From NCBI GenBank assembly GCA_016711125.1, contig JADJTQ010000002.1, positions 930,001-994,000 on the forward strand: 64,000 bases of DNA. The letters run 5' to 3'. Below are positions 38,304 through 48,559 of the stretch, in pieces (positions within the stretch are counted from its first letter, which is position 1; each line of letters opens with the position of its first letter). This DNA comes from Saprospiraceae bacterium (GTDB taxonomy: Bacteria > Bacteroidota > Bacteroidia > Chitinophagales > Saprospiraceae). The translations under genes and the position numbers were made by a program. The notes under the pieces are model-generated. The model saw only the letters and a program-made list of their open reading frames with translations. It was not told the origin of the DNA and searched no databases.

Positions 38304-39713
38304 TTAAAGGACTTCACTTAAATAATAACTAATCAGATGATGTACTTGTAGATCATCTTTTAAAGCAGGTAGAATTTCAAAAATCATGTTTGCCATATCC
38401 AGATCTTCGATCAAAGCCATTCTCAAAGTTTCCATGGCGTCATTTCGATTTTCTAAGGCAAATAAGCAAGCTGCCCGGCAATAGATGAGCTCCGTTCCAA
38501 CAGCGTTAAAATCTGCTTCTTCCACTACCTCAAGGGCTTTTTCCAATTCACCCAACTCGATTAAGAATGCAATGTGGTCTTTCCAGATTTCACATTGTTC
38601 CGGACCGATTTCAGTGGCTTTCAGATAGTAGTAGTGCGCCTTGGCAAATTCGCCAACTTTTGAAAAGGCCATGGCCAGATTACTAAAGTATTCTTCCCTC
38701 CGATCTTCAATTTCAATGGCCTTAAAGTAAGCGTTTATGGCACTGAGCCATCGATCTTCTTTGGCATGACACAGACCCAGGTAATAATATACCTCGTCAT
38801 TATATGGATCTAGTTTGGATGCCTTGCTAAAATAATCCTTGGCGCGCTCATATTGCCGCATTTCCATGTAGCATTCTCCGATGTTGGCTAGCAAGTCACT
38901 ATCTGGACCGAATAGTTCTAGAGCATCCAGATAAAAGCCCAACGCCTTTTCATACTTGCACATCTGAAAACAAAGATCTGCACACTCACGGTAGCCTAGT
39001 TCAAACTCCTCGTTGATAATAAAAGAATACTCGTAAGCATCAATTGCTAGATCATACTCTCCTTCACAGGAATAGGCGTGACCCAGATTATACCAAGCCA
39101 GGTATGCATAGGGGTTTCGATCTATGACATCTTTGTGAAAGTCAATGCTTTCCACATATTTCTTGGTAAGCTCCGTACATACCCACACCCTTTCGAGTGC
39201 TTCTTCGTTGTCAGGGTCGAAATGTAAAGATTGTCTCAGGCTTTCAAACATCTTTTCATACTCCTTGAGGCATTCAAATACTTGAGCCTCACAAAGGTAG
39301 ATGTCACTCAATTCGCCTTCACTTGCTTTCTCCTTGATCAGATCAATTAGGGTTAGGGCTTGGGTATACTGACCAAGTGAACTAAAAATTTTTGCACGAA
39401 GTACATGGATGTCAAGTTCGGCAGGAGCAAACATCTCAGCCTGGTCCAGGATAGACATCGCTTTTTCAGAGTTGCGGGTAGCTAAGAACAGTTGGGCTTT
39501 CTTAATATGAAAATCAGCTGAGAATCCATATTGATTGAGTGCATAATCTGCGACCTCAATTGCCTTCTCAAAGAGAAACTCCTTTTCGTAGTAGTTTATC
39601 AGTTTCAGAAAGTCTTGCTCATCCAGGAAACTGACGATACCCTGTTGAGACATTGTCTCAAACTCATTCACTAATGAGATCAAAGCATGGTCTTGATCGG
39701 AATTATATTTCAT
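38304..39713 (-). CDS. Large soluble TPR protein
   Basis: The 469-residue protein is made of about twelve TPR units, seen from the recurring pattern of Ala/Gly/Tyr at fixed spacing (GECYMEMRQYERAKDYFSKA, NLAMAFSKVGEFAKAHYY). No signal peptide is present. Such proteins scaffold complexes; the partner is not evident. It is a single-gene unit with the terminator at 38241-38270. The region 39714-40032 upstream has nothing supported. Confidence 0.88.
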   Translation of the reverse strand: MKYNSDQDHALISLVNEFETMSQQGIVSFLDEQDFLKLINYYEKEFLFEKAIEVADYALNQYGFSADFHIKKAQLFLATRNSEKAMSILDQAEMFAPAELDIHVLRAKIFSSLGQYTQALTLIDLIKEKASEGELSDIYLCEAQVFECLKEYEKMFESLRQSLHFDPDNEEALERVWVCTELTKKYVESIDFHKDVIDRNPYAYLAWYNLGHAYSCEGEYDLAIDAYEYSFIINEEFELGYRECADLCFQMCKYEKALGFYLDALELFGPDSDLLANIGECYMEMRQYERAKDYFSKASKLDPYNDEVYYYLGLCHAKEDRWLSAINAYFKAIEIEDRREEYFSNLAMAFSKVGEFAKAHYYYLKATEIGPEQCEIWKDHIAFLIELGELEKALEVVEEADFNAVGTELIYCRAACLFALENRNDAMETLRMALIEDLDMANMIFEILPALKDDLQVHHLISYYLSEVL

Positions 39714-40032
39714 GTTCCTACGGGGGATTTAACTTAACGCCATAAAATAAGCAAATAATACCTATTGCGAGTATACAAATGAACCGGTTTTTTCGACCAT
39801 TTCCAGATTATTTTTCATGAATTAGGATTAATTCTAATAAGAATAATCTCATGTGTTACAGGAGTTTAAATATTATAAGTTATTTAAATTGTTGGAGTTA
39901 GTACCAGTAACCTATTCTAACACATGAAGAAATATATGACAGGTAATCATCAGACCACAATGTGTAAAAACCGGATTGTAAAATTCGAAAATCATGAAAT
40001 TAGCATGTTTTCAGTTACGAATGATGCTGATG

Positions 40033-40887
40033 CTAGACTGATACCGAGCTGGTAGTGGTGCTCCTCGAAACAAGATAGACCCCTAAAAATATTAAAATTG
40101 CTCCCCCGATCTTTATCAGACTAAGATGGTCTTTTGCCATTATAAGCGCCGCTGTTGTTGCTACGACGGGCTGTAGATAGACATAGGCTCCAACGACACT
40201 GGCCCGCAGATACTTCAGAGCGAAGGTGTTCATGAGGTAGGTGACAAAGGTCGTCATAATGACAACGTAAGTTATTGCTATAAGAATGGGAGGGGGCAGA
40301 TTGGGCCAGTCGATGCTAGTGACCTGTTGTCCGGTTGTAACAATCAGAACAACAGTGCCCATGACAAAAATAATGGACATTACCTGAAAGGCATGATAGC
40401 GTAAAAGTAATGGTTTAACTAATACGAGAAAGAGGCCGAAGCAGCAGGCGTTGAGAAATATCAGCAAATCTCCGATGATGCCGGTTCTCGTCACCTGGAT
40501 CTTCTGTCCATATGCGATAATCAGACATACACCGATTGCACCTAAAATAATGCCCACAACCTTATGCCATGTGATCAATTCCTTGAGTAAAAAGTGAGAT
40601 GCTATCACTACAACTATAGGTAGAATAGTCATGATCAGGGAGGCATTGATCGGGTTTGTCAAAGTGAGACCTTCTAAAAAGAATATCTGATTAATTACCA
40701 CTCCGCAGACCATACATAATATAAGCCGGAGGTAGTCTTTCCGTTCAATTTTTTGCCAAACCCGGATCGCCAGCAATGTAAAAAGAATGCCTGCTACACC
40801 GATGCGGCACAACACCAAATCTTTCGGTCTCAAGTACCCTGGATCCAGGACTTCCTTAGCCACCAGGTAATTACATCCGTAGATCAC
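40033..40887 (-). CDS. EamA/DMT-family transporter
   Basis: About ten membrane helices in two EamA repeats (MVCGVVINQIFFLEGL, AYVYLQPVVATTAALIMA). The GTG at 40887 gives 284 residues but cuts into the first helix. The frame stays open 16 residues further upstream (RHNIRAHFGLALNAVIYG), as in related proteins, and no ATG, GTG or TTG precedes. A CTG at 40935 is at about the right place. The start has therefore been lost, altered or is CTG. Substrate unknown. Confidence 0.8.
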   Translation of the reverse strand: MIYGCNYLVAKEVLDPGYLRPKDLVLCRIGVAGILFTLLAIRVWQKIERKDYLRLILCMVCGVVINQIFFLEGLTLTNPINASLIMTILPIVVVIASHFLLKELITWHKVVGIILGAIGVCLIIAYGQKIQVTRTGIIGDLLIFLNACCFGLFLVLVKPLLLRYHAFQVMSIIFVMGTVVLIVTTGQQVTSIDWPNLPPPILIAITYVVIMTTFVTYLMNTFALKYLRASVVGAYVYLQPVVATTAALIMAKDHLSLIKIGGAILIFLGVYLVSRSTTTSSVSV

Positions 40888-41190
40888 CGCATTGAGAGCT
40901 AGGCCAAAATGTGCTCGAATGTTATGTCGATCCAGTGACTTTCCGTTTTATCGATGTTAGAGATCAGCTTAGTTTTCCAAAACCAGATGCTCATCTTATC
41001 GGATCAAAAGTAGTACATTTTATTTGGGACCAACTGATTGCTTTTTACCAGAACTGCTGAATCTGATGGCCTACAATCTGATAAGATGTTTTGCCTACTT
41101 GACTCATCCATTGTTCTAATTCTTAGAATCAATGATATAGGATAGGGTAAACTGGCATCATTCGTCACAACTTATGCCCTCAAACCTTCT

Positions 41191-41640
41191 TTAGTTTCGG
41201 GCATTGTTTTTACGCTGATTCATTGCTTGCAAGAGGCGCTCCTTAAACATTCGTTCGGCGGCATAAAATCGAATAATCTTCTTAGAGGAAATAACTGACT
41301 TAAGCTTTTCGAAATATTGTTTTTTCAGATCAAGTTCCTGCTGCTCCAATGACAGAATTTTATCTACATAAATCTCTGCATCGGCCTCATCCATATCCAG
41401 GATCTCAACCCGATCAGATCGACTATTTTTGATCTGTTTTTCCTTTTCACGGTATTCATTATAGATAGGCCAGAACACTTGTGCTTCCTGAGGCGTAAAA
41501 TTCACTCTCTGGGTGATGAAGGCTATTCTTTGCGCCTCAATTCGTTCCTCTATAGGCCGATCTGCTTGGGCATCTATATGGTTATGAAAGCATAAACTCA
41601 GGACGAGAATGGTCGTAAATTTTATAAGATAATTTTTCAT
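41191..41640 (-). CDS. Exported small helical protein in an ECF sigma operon
   Basis: A signal peptide (residues 1-24, ending near DAQA) and a helical domain with the opening RQRVNF-like TQRVNFTPQEAQVFWPIYNEY, similar to proteins placed behind ECF sigma/anti-sigma pairs. It recalls the LTXXQ/Spy group that binds misfolded protein or metal, without a clear match. Its 3' neighbour is the DMT transporter gene. It lies 37 nt downstream of the anti-sigma gene. Confidence 0.65.
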   Translation of the reverse strand: MKNYLIKFTTILVLSLCFHNHIDAQADRPIEERIEAQRIAFITQRVNFTPQEAQVFWPIYNEYREKEKQIKNSRSDRVEILDMDEADAEIYVDKILSLEQQELDLKKQYFEKLKSVISSKKIIRFYAAERMFKERLLQAMNQRKNNARN

Positions 41641-41677
41641 GTGATTACACTTTTTTAAAGCTGGTTGTGTCGTGATG

Positions 41678-42160
41678 CTAAAGGATGCGTTGCAAGGTTT
41701 CTAGGTCTATATCATCGAGTAGATCATGGAAGATCGGGTCAATATCTTCATTATTTATGGACTCTCCCAATAGGTCAAAAGCTTCGAGATCATGGTCATA
41801 AAAGTCGCTTTCATCGAAGTCGTCGATATTTGTTTGCACATATTGAGCGATGTCGGTAGCACTAAATTCCTGATTGAATGATTCGGTAGCCACTGGCCGG
41901 GGTAGGTTCAGGTAAAAGAGTCCGGTTACGATGATCACCGTAGCCAGGGCCCACGCTAGTTTTGGAATGAAAATCCTGTCTATGGCCATCAATAGTTGGG
42001 CCCACTTCGATACTTGTCTTCCAGATTTATCGGATTGGATCCGAGACATAATCTGGTCCGGCAATTCCTTGAAATAGTTATGTGGCGTGACGAAGGGATT
42101 GTCGTTCCTCATTTCTCTGAGAAAATCGGGTAATCTATCGTGATTTTGATCTTCTTTCAT
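41678..42160 (-). CDS. Anti-sigma factor-like membrane protein
   Basis: A 160-residue protein with a cytoplasmic N-terminal part (PFVTPHNYFKELPDQIMSRI), one membrane helix (LAWALATVIIVTGLFYL) and an acidic C-terminus. The layout and position 11 nt downstream of the ECF sigma gene indicate an anti-sigma factor holding it at the membrane. The classical zinc-binding HxxxCxxC motif is not seen. The identity is inferred from context. Confidence 0.7.
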   Translation of the reverse strand: MKEDQNHDRLPDFLREMRNDNPFVTPHNYFKELPDQIMSRIQSDKSGRQVSKWAQLLMAIDRIFIPKLAWALATVIIVTGLFYLNLPRPVATESFNQEFSATDIAQYVQTNIDDFDESDFYDHDLEAFDLLGESINNEDIDPIFHDLLDDIDLETLQRIL

Positions 42161-42171
42161 AGTAATTCAGG

Positions 42172-42747
42172 TCAAACTTGCACATTCTTAAAATAGGCTT
42201 CAATTTTTTTCACCGCATGATGAAAGCTGGCCTTTAGCCCTCCCACAGACGTTTCGAGAATATCCGAAATCTCCTGGTAACTTAGGTCTTCATAATATTT
42301 CATGTTAAAAACAAGACGTTGCTTCTCAGGCAAGCGGGCCAATGCTTTTTGCAGCGTAATCTGAGCCATGTCACCATCAAAAAAAGTATCTGCTTCGAGT
42401 TGATCTGCAGCATCCAGACTTCCGCTCGATATTCGTTTGGCTTTATTGACAAAAGTGATGCTTTCATTGCTGGCAATACGGTATAGCCATGTATAGAGTT
42501 TAGCATCACCCTTAAAGCCATCCAGTCCCCGGTATGCCTTTATCAGGGTGTTTTGTAAAATATCGTTGGCATCTTCATGGTCGAAAACGAATTTTCGAAT
42601 ATGCCAATAAAGTCGCTCCTGATAAGTGATCACTAAATCCCGAAAAGCCCGGTCTCTTGTCCCTGCTGCACTCAGTCGCTCAATCAAATTGTCTTCATGT
42701 GACATGTCAGTCCATGGTTGTTGCTTTTTCGTAAATCTTTGACTCAA
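42172..42747 (-). CDS. ECF-type RNA polymerase sigma factor
   Basis: The 191-residue protein has sigma region 2 (FDHEDANDILQNTLIKAYRG, then LYTWLYRIASNE) and region 4 (LPEKQRLVFNMKYYEDLSY, EISDILETSVGGLKAS). An internal ATG at 42705 (MSHEDNLIE) is also possible. It heads an operon with the anti-sigma and a small exported protein. Likely an envelope-stress or surface-signal regulator. Confidence 0.92.
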   Translation of the reverse strand: MSQRFTKKQQPWTDMSHEDNLIERLSAAGTRDRAFRDLVITYQERLYWHIRKFVFDHEDANDILQNTLIKAYRGLDGFKGDAKLYTWLYRIASNESITFVNKAKRISSGSLDAADQLEADTFFDGDMAQITLQKALARLPEKQRLVFNMKYYEDLSYQEISDILETSVGGLKASFHHAVKKIEAYFKNVQV

Positions 42748-42833
42748 GGAGAAAGTAAAGGTTTAATCAAGGTTGAAAATAATTTTTCAGAAACAGGTTT
42801 TTCTATCTTTATCAAGTTGTAAATTTTACTAGA

Positions 42834-43400
42834 ATGCGTGCTCTGGGCAAAGTGTTACTTCGGTTATGGGGCTTTAAATTGGTGGGTGATCCGGGTAACG
42901 ATCTACCGCACCGCATTTTTGTCGTTATGCCCCATACGTCTAACTGGGACTTCCCGTTGGGATTGCTGGTTCGCAGTGCGGGTGGGATAAAAGTCAAGTT
43001 TATAGGCAAGTCTAGTCTTTTTAAACCACCCTGGGGTTTTATTTTTCGGTGGATGGGCGGTTATCCCGTGGATCGGTCAAAGAGTCATAATTATGTAGAT
43101 TCAGTAACTCATCTGTTTAGCGTCTATCCAGAGCTTGCGATTGCAATCGCTCCCGAAGGTACTCGTAAGAAAGTTGATCGCCTGAAAACCGGCTTTTATC
43201 ACATCGGACGTAAGGCTAAGGTACCCCTGATTTTAACAAAATTTGATTTTGAAAATAAAATAGTGGAATTTTCCGATCCCTTTTATCCAAGTTCTGATCT
43301 TGAAGCAGATTACGAGGTGATTTATGATTACTTCAGGAATGTTAGAGGCAAAAATCCCGATTTGGGATTTGAAATTCCAGCCAAGGGAGAACATTTGTAG
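42834..43400 (+). CDS. Lysophospholipid/glycerol-phosphate acyltransferase
   Basis: A 188-residue PlsC-type protein with the catalytic HxxxxD (PHTSNWDFPLG) and the APEGTR motif that binds phosphate. There are hydrophobic segments around residues 45-75. It would add acyl chains to phosphatidic acid or to a lysolipid. The gene is followed 27 nt later by ligA on the same strand. The branch is the short, single-domain one. Confidence 0.85.
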   Translation: MRALGKVLLRLWGFKLVGDPGNDLPHRIFVVMPHTSNWDFPLGLLVRSAGGIKVKFIGKSSLFKPPWGFIFRWMGGYPVDRSKSHNYVDSVTHLFSVYPELAIAIAPEGTRKKVDRLKTGFYHIGRKAKVPLILTKFDFENKIVEFSDPFYPSSDLEADYEVIYDYFRNVRGKNPDLGFEIPAKGEHL

Positions 43401-43427
43401 TAAAAAGGCAAACCTAAATGAATAAGT

Positions 43428-45560
43428 ATGTATGATGCCGGTCAGGAAAAGCATTTGTTTAGTCTGACAAAAGACTTGTTGGCTGAGCACAAATCCCAGG
43501 GACTATCGGCATTCGATAAGATCGACCAACTTATTCAGGTGATCAATTATCACGAGTGGAAGTATTATGTACAAAGCGATGCGGTCATTAGCGATTTTGA
43601 ATATGACCTGCTTTATAAAGCCTTGGAAAGGTTGGAAGACGAATATCCTGATTTGCAGAATCCTGACTCCCCGACCCAGCGGGTGTCATCCGACCTTTCA
43701 CCTGATTTTAAAACGGTACAACATCTTAGTCCTATGTTGTCACTGGCTAATTCATACGATGGCACTGACCTTAGATCATTTGATGAGAGCATTAGGAAAC
43801 TACTGGGTAAAGCTGAAGGTTCGGATCTGGAGTACTGTGTAGAACCCAAATTTGATGGGGGTAGTATTGCGCTGGTATATGAGAAGGACCAATTGATCAG
43901 AGCCGCGACCCGGGGGAATGGTCAAGAGGGCGATGAAATTACGGCAAACATACGAACGATTAAATCCATTCCCTTACGGGCAAAATTTAGTGATCATAGA
44001 ATTGGTAAGATTGAATTACGGGGAGAAGCAATCATACCGAAAGATAATTTTGGCAAAATCAATGTAGAACGTGAGAAACAAGGACTTCCGCTCTTTGCCA
44101 ATCCTCGTAATGCTGCTACCGGAGGTCTGCGGATGAAAGATCCAGCTGAAACGGCTCAGCGCGGCATCGAGGCTTTCATTTATCAAATCGCTTATACGGA
44201 GACCCCAGCTGGGAATATTTCAACTGGCATGATCGAAACCCAGTGGGATGGCATGCAACTCCTGCAAAAACTGGGGTTTAAAGTACCAACCAATGAGCGA
44301 AAAAATTGCTCAAATATCCAGGAGGTTATTGATTTTTGTGATGAGTGGCAGGCCAAACGCGATGGTTATCCTTATGAAATCGATGGTATGGTGGTCAAAC
44401 TCAACAATGTGAGGCAACAGCAACTTGTTGGCGCCACCAGTCATCATCCCAGATGGGCGATTGCCTACAAATTTAAAGCGAGACAAGCTACCTCGAGACT
44501 CCTGCATGTGGAGTTCCAGGTGGGTAAAGTTGGCTCGATCACACCCGTTGCTAAAATTAAGCCGGTTCAATTGGCTGGAGTTACTGTTTCGAGTGTTTCG
44601 CTCCACAATGAAGAATTTATTCTCAGAAAAGATTTGCGCATTGGTGATCAGGTGCTGGTAGAAAGAGCTGGCGATGTAATCCCCTACATCGTGAAATCTC
44701 TGCCCGAACTGAGGACCGGTGAAGAAATACCAATAAAATTTCCTGAATTCTGTCCCATAAACCGGCTGGAGAAGGTCAGATTAGTCAAAGAAGGCGATGA
44801 ATCAGCATGGAGGTGCCCTAATTGCACCTGTGGAGCTCAGGATTTGCAACGCCTCATTTTCCACGTATCTAAAGATGCAATGAACATTGATGGTTTTGGC
44901 AAGTCCATGATCGAACGATTTTGGGAGGAAGGATGGATTCGAGATATATCAGATATATATAGTCTCGATTTTGAAAAAATCAGAACGCTCGAAGGATTTG
45001 GTAAGCGATCTGCTGAAAATTTACAAGACGCTATCGAAAAAGCGAAAGGCAACCCGCTTTTTCGCTTGTTGCATAGCCTCAGCATTCATCATTTGGGTAA
45101 AAAAGCTTCCAAAATATTAGCCGAACATATCCAGTCAATCTATGACCTTAGTGGGTGGACAGAAGAAGATCTTACTGCGATTAAAGATATCGGGCCTGTC
45201 TTAGCGCGTCAAGTCACTCAATTTTTTAATGATCCGAAACAACTGGCACTCATCAAAAGAATGGAAGTAGCCGGAGTTAATATCTTGCAGACAGAAGCTG
45301 ACCGGCCTCGGGAGGTCCGGGCAGATGCTCCTTTGGCAGGAAAAACAATCTTATTTACCGGTACCTTACTGCAAATGGGTCGGAAAGAGGCACAGTCCCT
45401 GGCCGAAGACTTCGGAGCTAAAGTTTTGAGTGCTGTGAGTGCCAGTTTAGATATTTTGGTGGTGGGAGAAAATGCGGGGAGTAAACTCACTAAGGCTCAG
45501 TCAGTTGGCACGATCGAAATTTTGTCTGAAGCGGAATTCCTCAAACTCGTCAATCTCTGA
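43428..45560 (+). CDS. ligA: NAD-dependent DNA ligase
   Basis: A 710-residue ligase that seals nicks in DNA with NAD as cofactor. The adenylation Lys is K141 in VEPKFDGGS, with TRGNGQEGDEIT and GRPSHHPRWAIAYKF-like NPR sites after it. OB, zinc, HhH and BRCT domains follow (last at about 635-705, KTILFTGTLLQMGR). In the zinc site the second Cys is replaced by Asn (FCPIN, usual CPxC), while RCPNCTCGAQ keeps two to three Cys. Intact frame; its stop shares a base with the next ATG. Confidence 0.95.
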   Translation: MYDAGQEKHLFSLTKDLLAEHKSQGLSAFDKIDQLIQVINYHEWKYYVQSDAVISDFEYDLLYKALERLEDEYPDLQNPDSPTQRVSSDLSPDFKTVQHLSPMLSLANSYDGTDLRSFDESIRKLLGKAEGSDLEYCVEPKFDGGSIALVYEKDQLIRAATRGNGQEGDEITANIRTIKSIPLRAKFSDHRIGKIELRGEAIIPKDNFGKINVEREKQGLPLFANPRNAATGGLRMKDPAETAQRGIEAFIYQIAYTETPAGNISTGMIETQWDGMQLLQKLGFKVPTNERKNCSNIQEVIDFCDEWQAKRDGYPYEIDGMVVKLNNVRQQQLVGATSHHPRWAIAYKFKARQATSRLLHVEFQVGKVGSITPVAKIKPVQLAGVTVSSVSLHNEEFILRKDLRIGDQVLVERAGDVIPYIVKSLPELRTGEEIPIKFPEFCPINRLEKVRLVKEGDESAWRCPNCTCGAQDLQRLIFHVSKDAMNIDGFGKSMIERFWEEGWIRDISDIYSLDFEKIRTLEGFGKRSAENLQDAIEKAKGNPLFRLLHSLSIHHLGKKASKILAEHIQSIYDLSGWTEEDLTAIKDIGPVLARQVTQFFNDPKQLALIKRMEVAGVNILQTEADRPREVRADAPLAGKTILFTGTLLQMGRKEAQSLAEDFGAKVLSAVSASLDILVVGENAGSKLTKAQSVGTIEILSEAEFLKLVNL

Positions 45561-46255
45561 TGTGGCTTTTAGTACTTATACTTTCCGGATTTTGCGCATG
45601 CCAGTCGGCAAGTCAGCATCAAGATAGCTTTAACGAATTAACCTATCTGCCTTTGCATGCTGAAAAGAGCGAATCTGTAAGCAAATGGCAAGTTCCGCCT
45701 GTAGCAAGCGGATGGATTGATATCCTGGATGTGGATTCTACGATTACTCTTGATATACGATACGCTACTACAAATAATTTTGTAGGCATCCGACTTTATC
45801 CATGTGCCAGATGCATCTTAAGACCGGATGTTGCAGAGGCTTTGAATGGAGTACATGACCTCCTGCGTCAACAAGGTTTGGGCTTAAAATTGTACGATTG
45901 CTATCGCCCCTGGTCGGTTCAAAAAGCATTGTGGGACAAAATGCCGGATGCACGTTTTGTGACGCCTCCGGACAAAGGCAGTATGCATAATCGGGGTACT
46001 GCGATTGATGTGACTATAATCGACGAAAAAGGTGATGAACTCGACATGGGCACACCTTATGATTTTTTTGGTGAGGAAGCGTATCATACTTTTACAGACC
46101 TTCCCGAGAAGATTCGATTCAATCGAGATTTGTTGAAATCTCAAATGTTGGAAGCCGGATTTGGGCACATCCGGACGGAATGGTGGCACTATTCATATCA
46201 AAAACGATTGTATGAATTGTCCGATTATCAGTGGCCTTGTCCGAAACAAGATTAA
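45560..46255 (+). CDS. ddpX: D-alanyl-D-alanine dipeptidase (VanX/DdpX family)
   Basis: A 231-residue peptidase M15D with a lipoprotein signal (lipobox near FCAC). Metal ligands lie in SMHNRGTAIDVT (His and Asp) and EWWHYSY (catalytic Glu and His). VanX-type enzymes cleave free D-Ala-D-Ala; in species without vancomycin resistance they serve to recycle or use the dipeptide. It begins on the last base of ligA. No VanA or VanH gene is nearby. Confidence 0.88.
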   Translation: MWLLVLILSGFCACQSASQHQDSFNELTYLPLHAEKSESVSKWQVPPVASGWIDILDVDSTITLDIRYATTNNFVGIRLYPCARCILRPDVAEALNGVHDLLRQQGLGLKLYDCYRPWSVQKALWDKMPDARFVTPPDKGSMHNRGTAIDVTIIDEKGDELDMGTPYDFFGEEAYHTFTDLPEKIRFNRDLLKSQMLEAGFGHIRTEWWHYSYQKRLYELSDYQWPCPKQD

Positions 46256-46333
46256 ACCTGAGCATGAAGATTCCATGGAATGTAGAAGGCCAAAACAAAA
46301 ATTGAACTTGCCCGTTTGGTAATAGTAAATTGT

Positions 46334-46341
46334 TAAATTTG
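46334..46341 (+). promoter_or_regulatory. Promoter -7 box for the MoxR gene
   Basis: TAAATTTG is an exact TAnnTTTG box 36 nt before the ATG, with TTG at 46308-46310 at a 23-nt spacing. Confidence 0.45.
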
Positions 46342-46376
46342 GTCGATCTTAGATCAATCACCTGATAAATAGATTT

Positions 46377-47354
46377 ATGTCAACAGCAGAGCCGAAGTTT
46401 AAGACGGATGTAGAGGCCGTAGATGCCCTCGCTCAGTCTTACAGAGATTTGAAAGCCGAGATTGGAAAAGTGATAGTAGGACAACATGATGTTGTCAAGT
46501 CGGTCTTGATTTCATTGTTTAGTAATGGACATAGTCTGCTTGTCGGCGTACCAGGTCTGGCCAAAACCCTTCTTGTCAGCACTATTTCAGAAGTTTTGGA
46601 TCTCGAATTTAAAAGAATTCAATTCACCCCAGACTTAATGCCATCAGACATCACTGGCTCGGAGATTCTCGATGAAGACCGTCATTTTAAATTTAATCGC
46701 GGCCCGCTCTTCTCAAATATTGTCTTGGCAGATGAAATCAACCGGACACCTCCAAAGACACAAGCGGCTCTTCTCGAAGCTATGCAAGAGCGTTCCGTAA
46801 CGGTCTCGGGTATCAGACATGTGCTGCCAAAGCCATTTTTTGTTTTGGCTACACAAAATCCGATTGAACAAGAGGGTACATATCCTCTGCCAGAGGCTCA
46901 GTTAGACAGATTCATGTTTAACATTCCTCTGACTTATCCAAGCTATGAAGATGAGATCCGGGTCGTAAAAGAAACGACATCCAATTATCAGCCTGACTTA
47001 GGTCATATACTCGATGCGCAGCAGATCCAGTTTTATCAATCATTGGTTCGGAAGATTCCTATTGCAGACAAAGTGCTGGAATACGCAGTTCAATTAGCTA
47101 ACAAATCAAGACCATCTTCATCGCTAGCTCCGGAATTAGTAAAGCAGTATATCACATGGGGAGCTGGTCCCAGGGCTTCACAATACTTGGTTTTGGGGGC
47201 TAAGTGTCACGCCGCTATTCAAGGCAAATATTCGCCCGATATCGATGATGTGCAACAAATAGCGAAGTATGTATTAAGGCATCGAATTGTGCGTAACTAC
47301 AAGGCAGAAGCTGAAGGTATCTCTGAAGATCATATTGTTGAACGACTCTTTTAG
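46377..47354 (+). CDS. MoxR-family AAA+ ATPase
   Basis: The 325-residue protein has Walker A (VGVPGLAKTLL), Walker B (VLADEINRTPPKTQAALLEAMQE) and sensor ATQNPIEQEGTYPLPEAQLDR. MoxR proteins help fold or insert metal and protein partners, usually with von Willebrand factor domain proteins; none is present here. The next gene is a DUF4837 lipoprotein, 104 nt later. Confidence 0.93.
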   Translation: MSTAEPKFKTDVEAVDALAQSYRDLKAEIGKVIVGQHDVVKSVLISLFSNGHSLLVGVPGLAKTLLVSTISEVLDLEFKRIQFTPDLMPSDITGSEILDEDRHFKFNRGPLFSNIVLADEINRTPPKTQAALLEAMQERSVTVSGIRHVLPKPFFVLATQNPIEQEGTYPLPEAQLDRFMFNIPLTYPSYEDEIRVVKETTSNYQPDLGHILDAQQIQFYQSLVRKIPIADKVLEYAVQLANKSRPSSSLAPELVKQYITWGAGPRASQYLVLGAKCHAAIQGKYSPDIDDVQQIAKYVLRHRIVRNYKAEAEGISEDHIVERLF

Positions 47355-47458
47355 ACATCTGAGTAACCGAAGATTTTTCAGATCTTACCTATGTATTTTG
47401 GCAGATACACCAAGCAGGGTAGATTCAACATCTTCAGAACAGAAGAAAACATCAACAG

Positions 47459-48556
47459 ATGATTGGTCAAATAAAATTGGTTTGGGGTTGTGTGCTAATC
47501 AACTTAGTGGTCATCTTGGCAGGTTGTACCGATGAAGCACGCAAAAGATTGGAACCCACACCTAATGCAGTTGGATCCCTAAATCAGCTTGCAATCATTT
47601 CAGATTTGGATCTTTGGGAAGGAGCGATTGGAGATTCGATCAGTTATTACTTCGGGTCTGCTTATCCTATATTACCTACTCCAGAGGCGTTATTTGATTT
47701 AAAGCAATTTACCCCGGATGATTTGGATGCGGAAAGCACGAGAAGAGAGCTCAAAGCGTACCTGGTCATCGCTGATATTTCGGATGAGCAATCGCGCACT
47801 ACCGCGATGGTTACGCAGGATCTTGGCAGTGAAAAAATACTTCGAGCAAGACAGGATACATCTTATCACACCAGCATGGGGCGGGATCGTTGGGCCAGAG
47901 ATCAGGTGATTGTTTATTTATTTGCAGCCGGCAAGCGAGATTTGACCAAGCAAGTGGTTAAGCAATTTCCTGCAATTGCCAAAATTATTCAGGAACAGTA
48001 CCGTCATCAGATTGGTGCTACCGTATATCAGGGAGGTGAGAATAAAATGATCATGAATCGGATATCGGATCTTTTTGGATGTCAGCTCTCAATACCCGCC
48101 GATTATCGAATTACGATCGAAGATGAAAATACCCTCTGGTTAATGCGTGAGAATGAATTGATCGTCTCAAATATCCTGATTCATAAGATGCCCTATAAGA
48201 GCATTGATCAATTTAAGAAGGATCAAATCATCGCTCTGCGTGATGATCTGGGTAAGTCGTATGTGAGCACAACTATCGAAGGTAGTTATATGCGAACCAA
48301 CCCAATTGATCTTCCCGTTTATACCCAATCCGTTCGCATGGGAGAGGCTTATGCGGTAGAAGCAAGGGGTATTTGGGAGATGGTTGGAGATTTTTTAGGG
48401 GGCCCGTTTGTATCATACTTGATACTCAATGAGACCAAATCAGAGTTAATTTATATTGAAGCATTCATTCTCGCTCCTGGTGAAAGAAAGAGGAACCAAA
48501 TGCTTTATCTGGAACATATTCTTTCGTCCTTTCAGTTAAATGCTGGAGTTAAATAA
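47459..48556 (+). CDS. DUF4837 lipoprotein
   Basis: A 365-residue exported protein with lipobox LAGC near residue 22. The domain DUF4837 is recognised by QVVKQFPAIAKIIQEQ, DLFGCQLSIPADYRI and the end LYLEHILSSFQ. It is restricted to Bacteroidota and its function is unknown. A TPR membrane protein follows after 3 nt and is probably co-transcribed. Confidence 0.82.
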   Translation: MIGQIKLVWGCVLINLVVILAGCTDEARKRLEPTPNAVGSLNQLAIISDLDLWEGAIGDSISYYFGSAYPILPTPEALFDLKQFTPDDLDAESTRRELKAYLVIADISDEQSRTTAMVTQDLGSEKILRARQDTSYHTSMGRDRWARDQVIVYLFAAGKRDLTKQVVKQFPAIAKIIQEQYRHQIGATVYQGGENKMIMNRISDLFGCQLSIPADYRITIEDENTLWLMRENELIVSNILIHKMPYKSIDQFKKDQIIALRDDLGKSYVSTTIEGSYMRTNPIDLPVYTQSVRMGEAYAVEARGIWEMVGDFLGGPFVSYLILNETKSELIYIEAFILAPGERKRNQMLYLEHILSSFQLNAGVK

Positions 48557-48559
48557 AAC

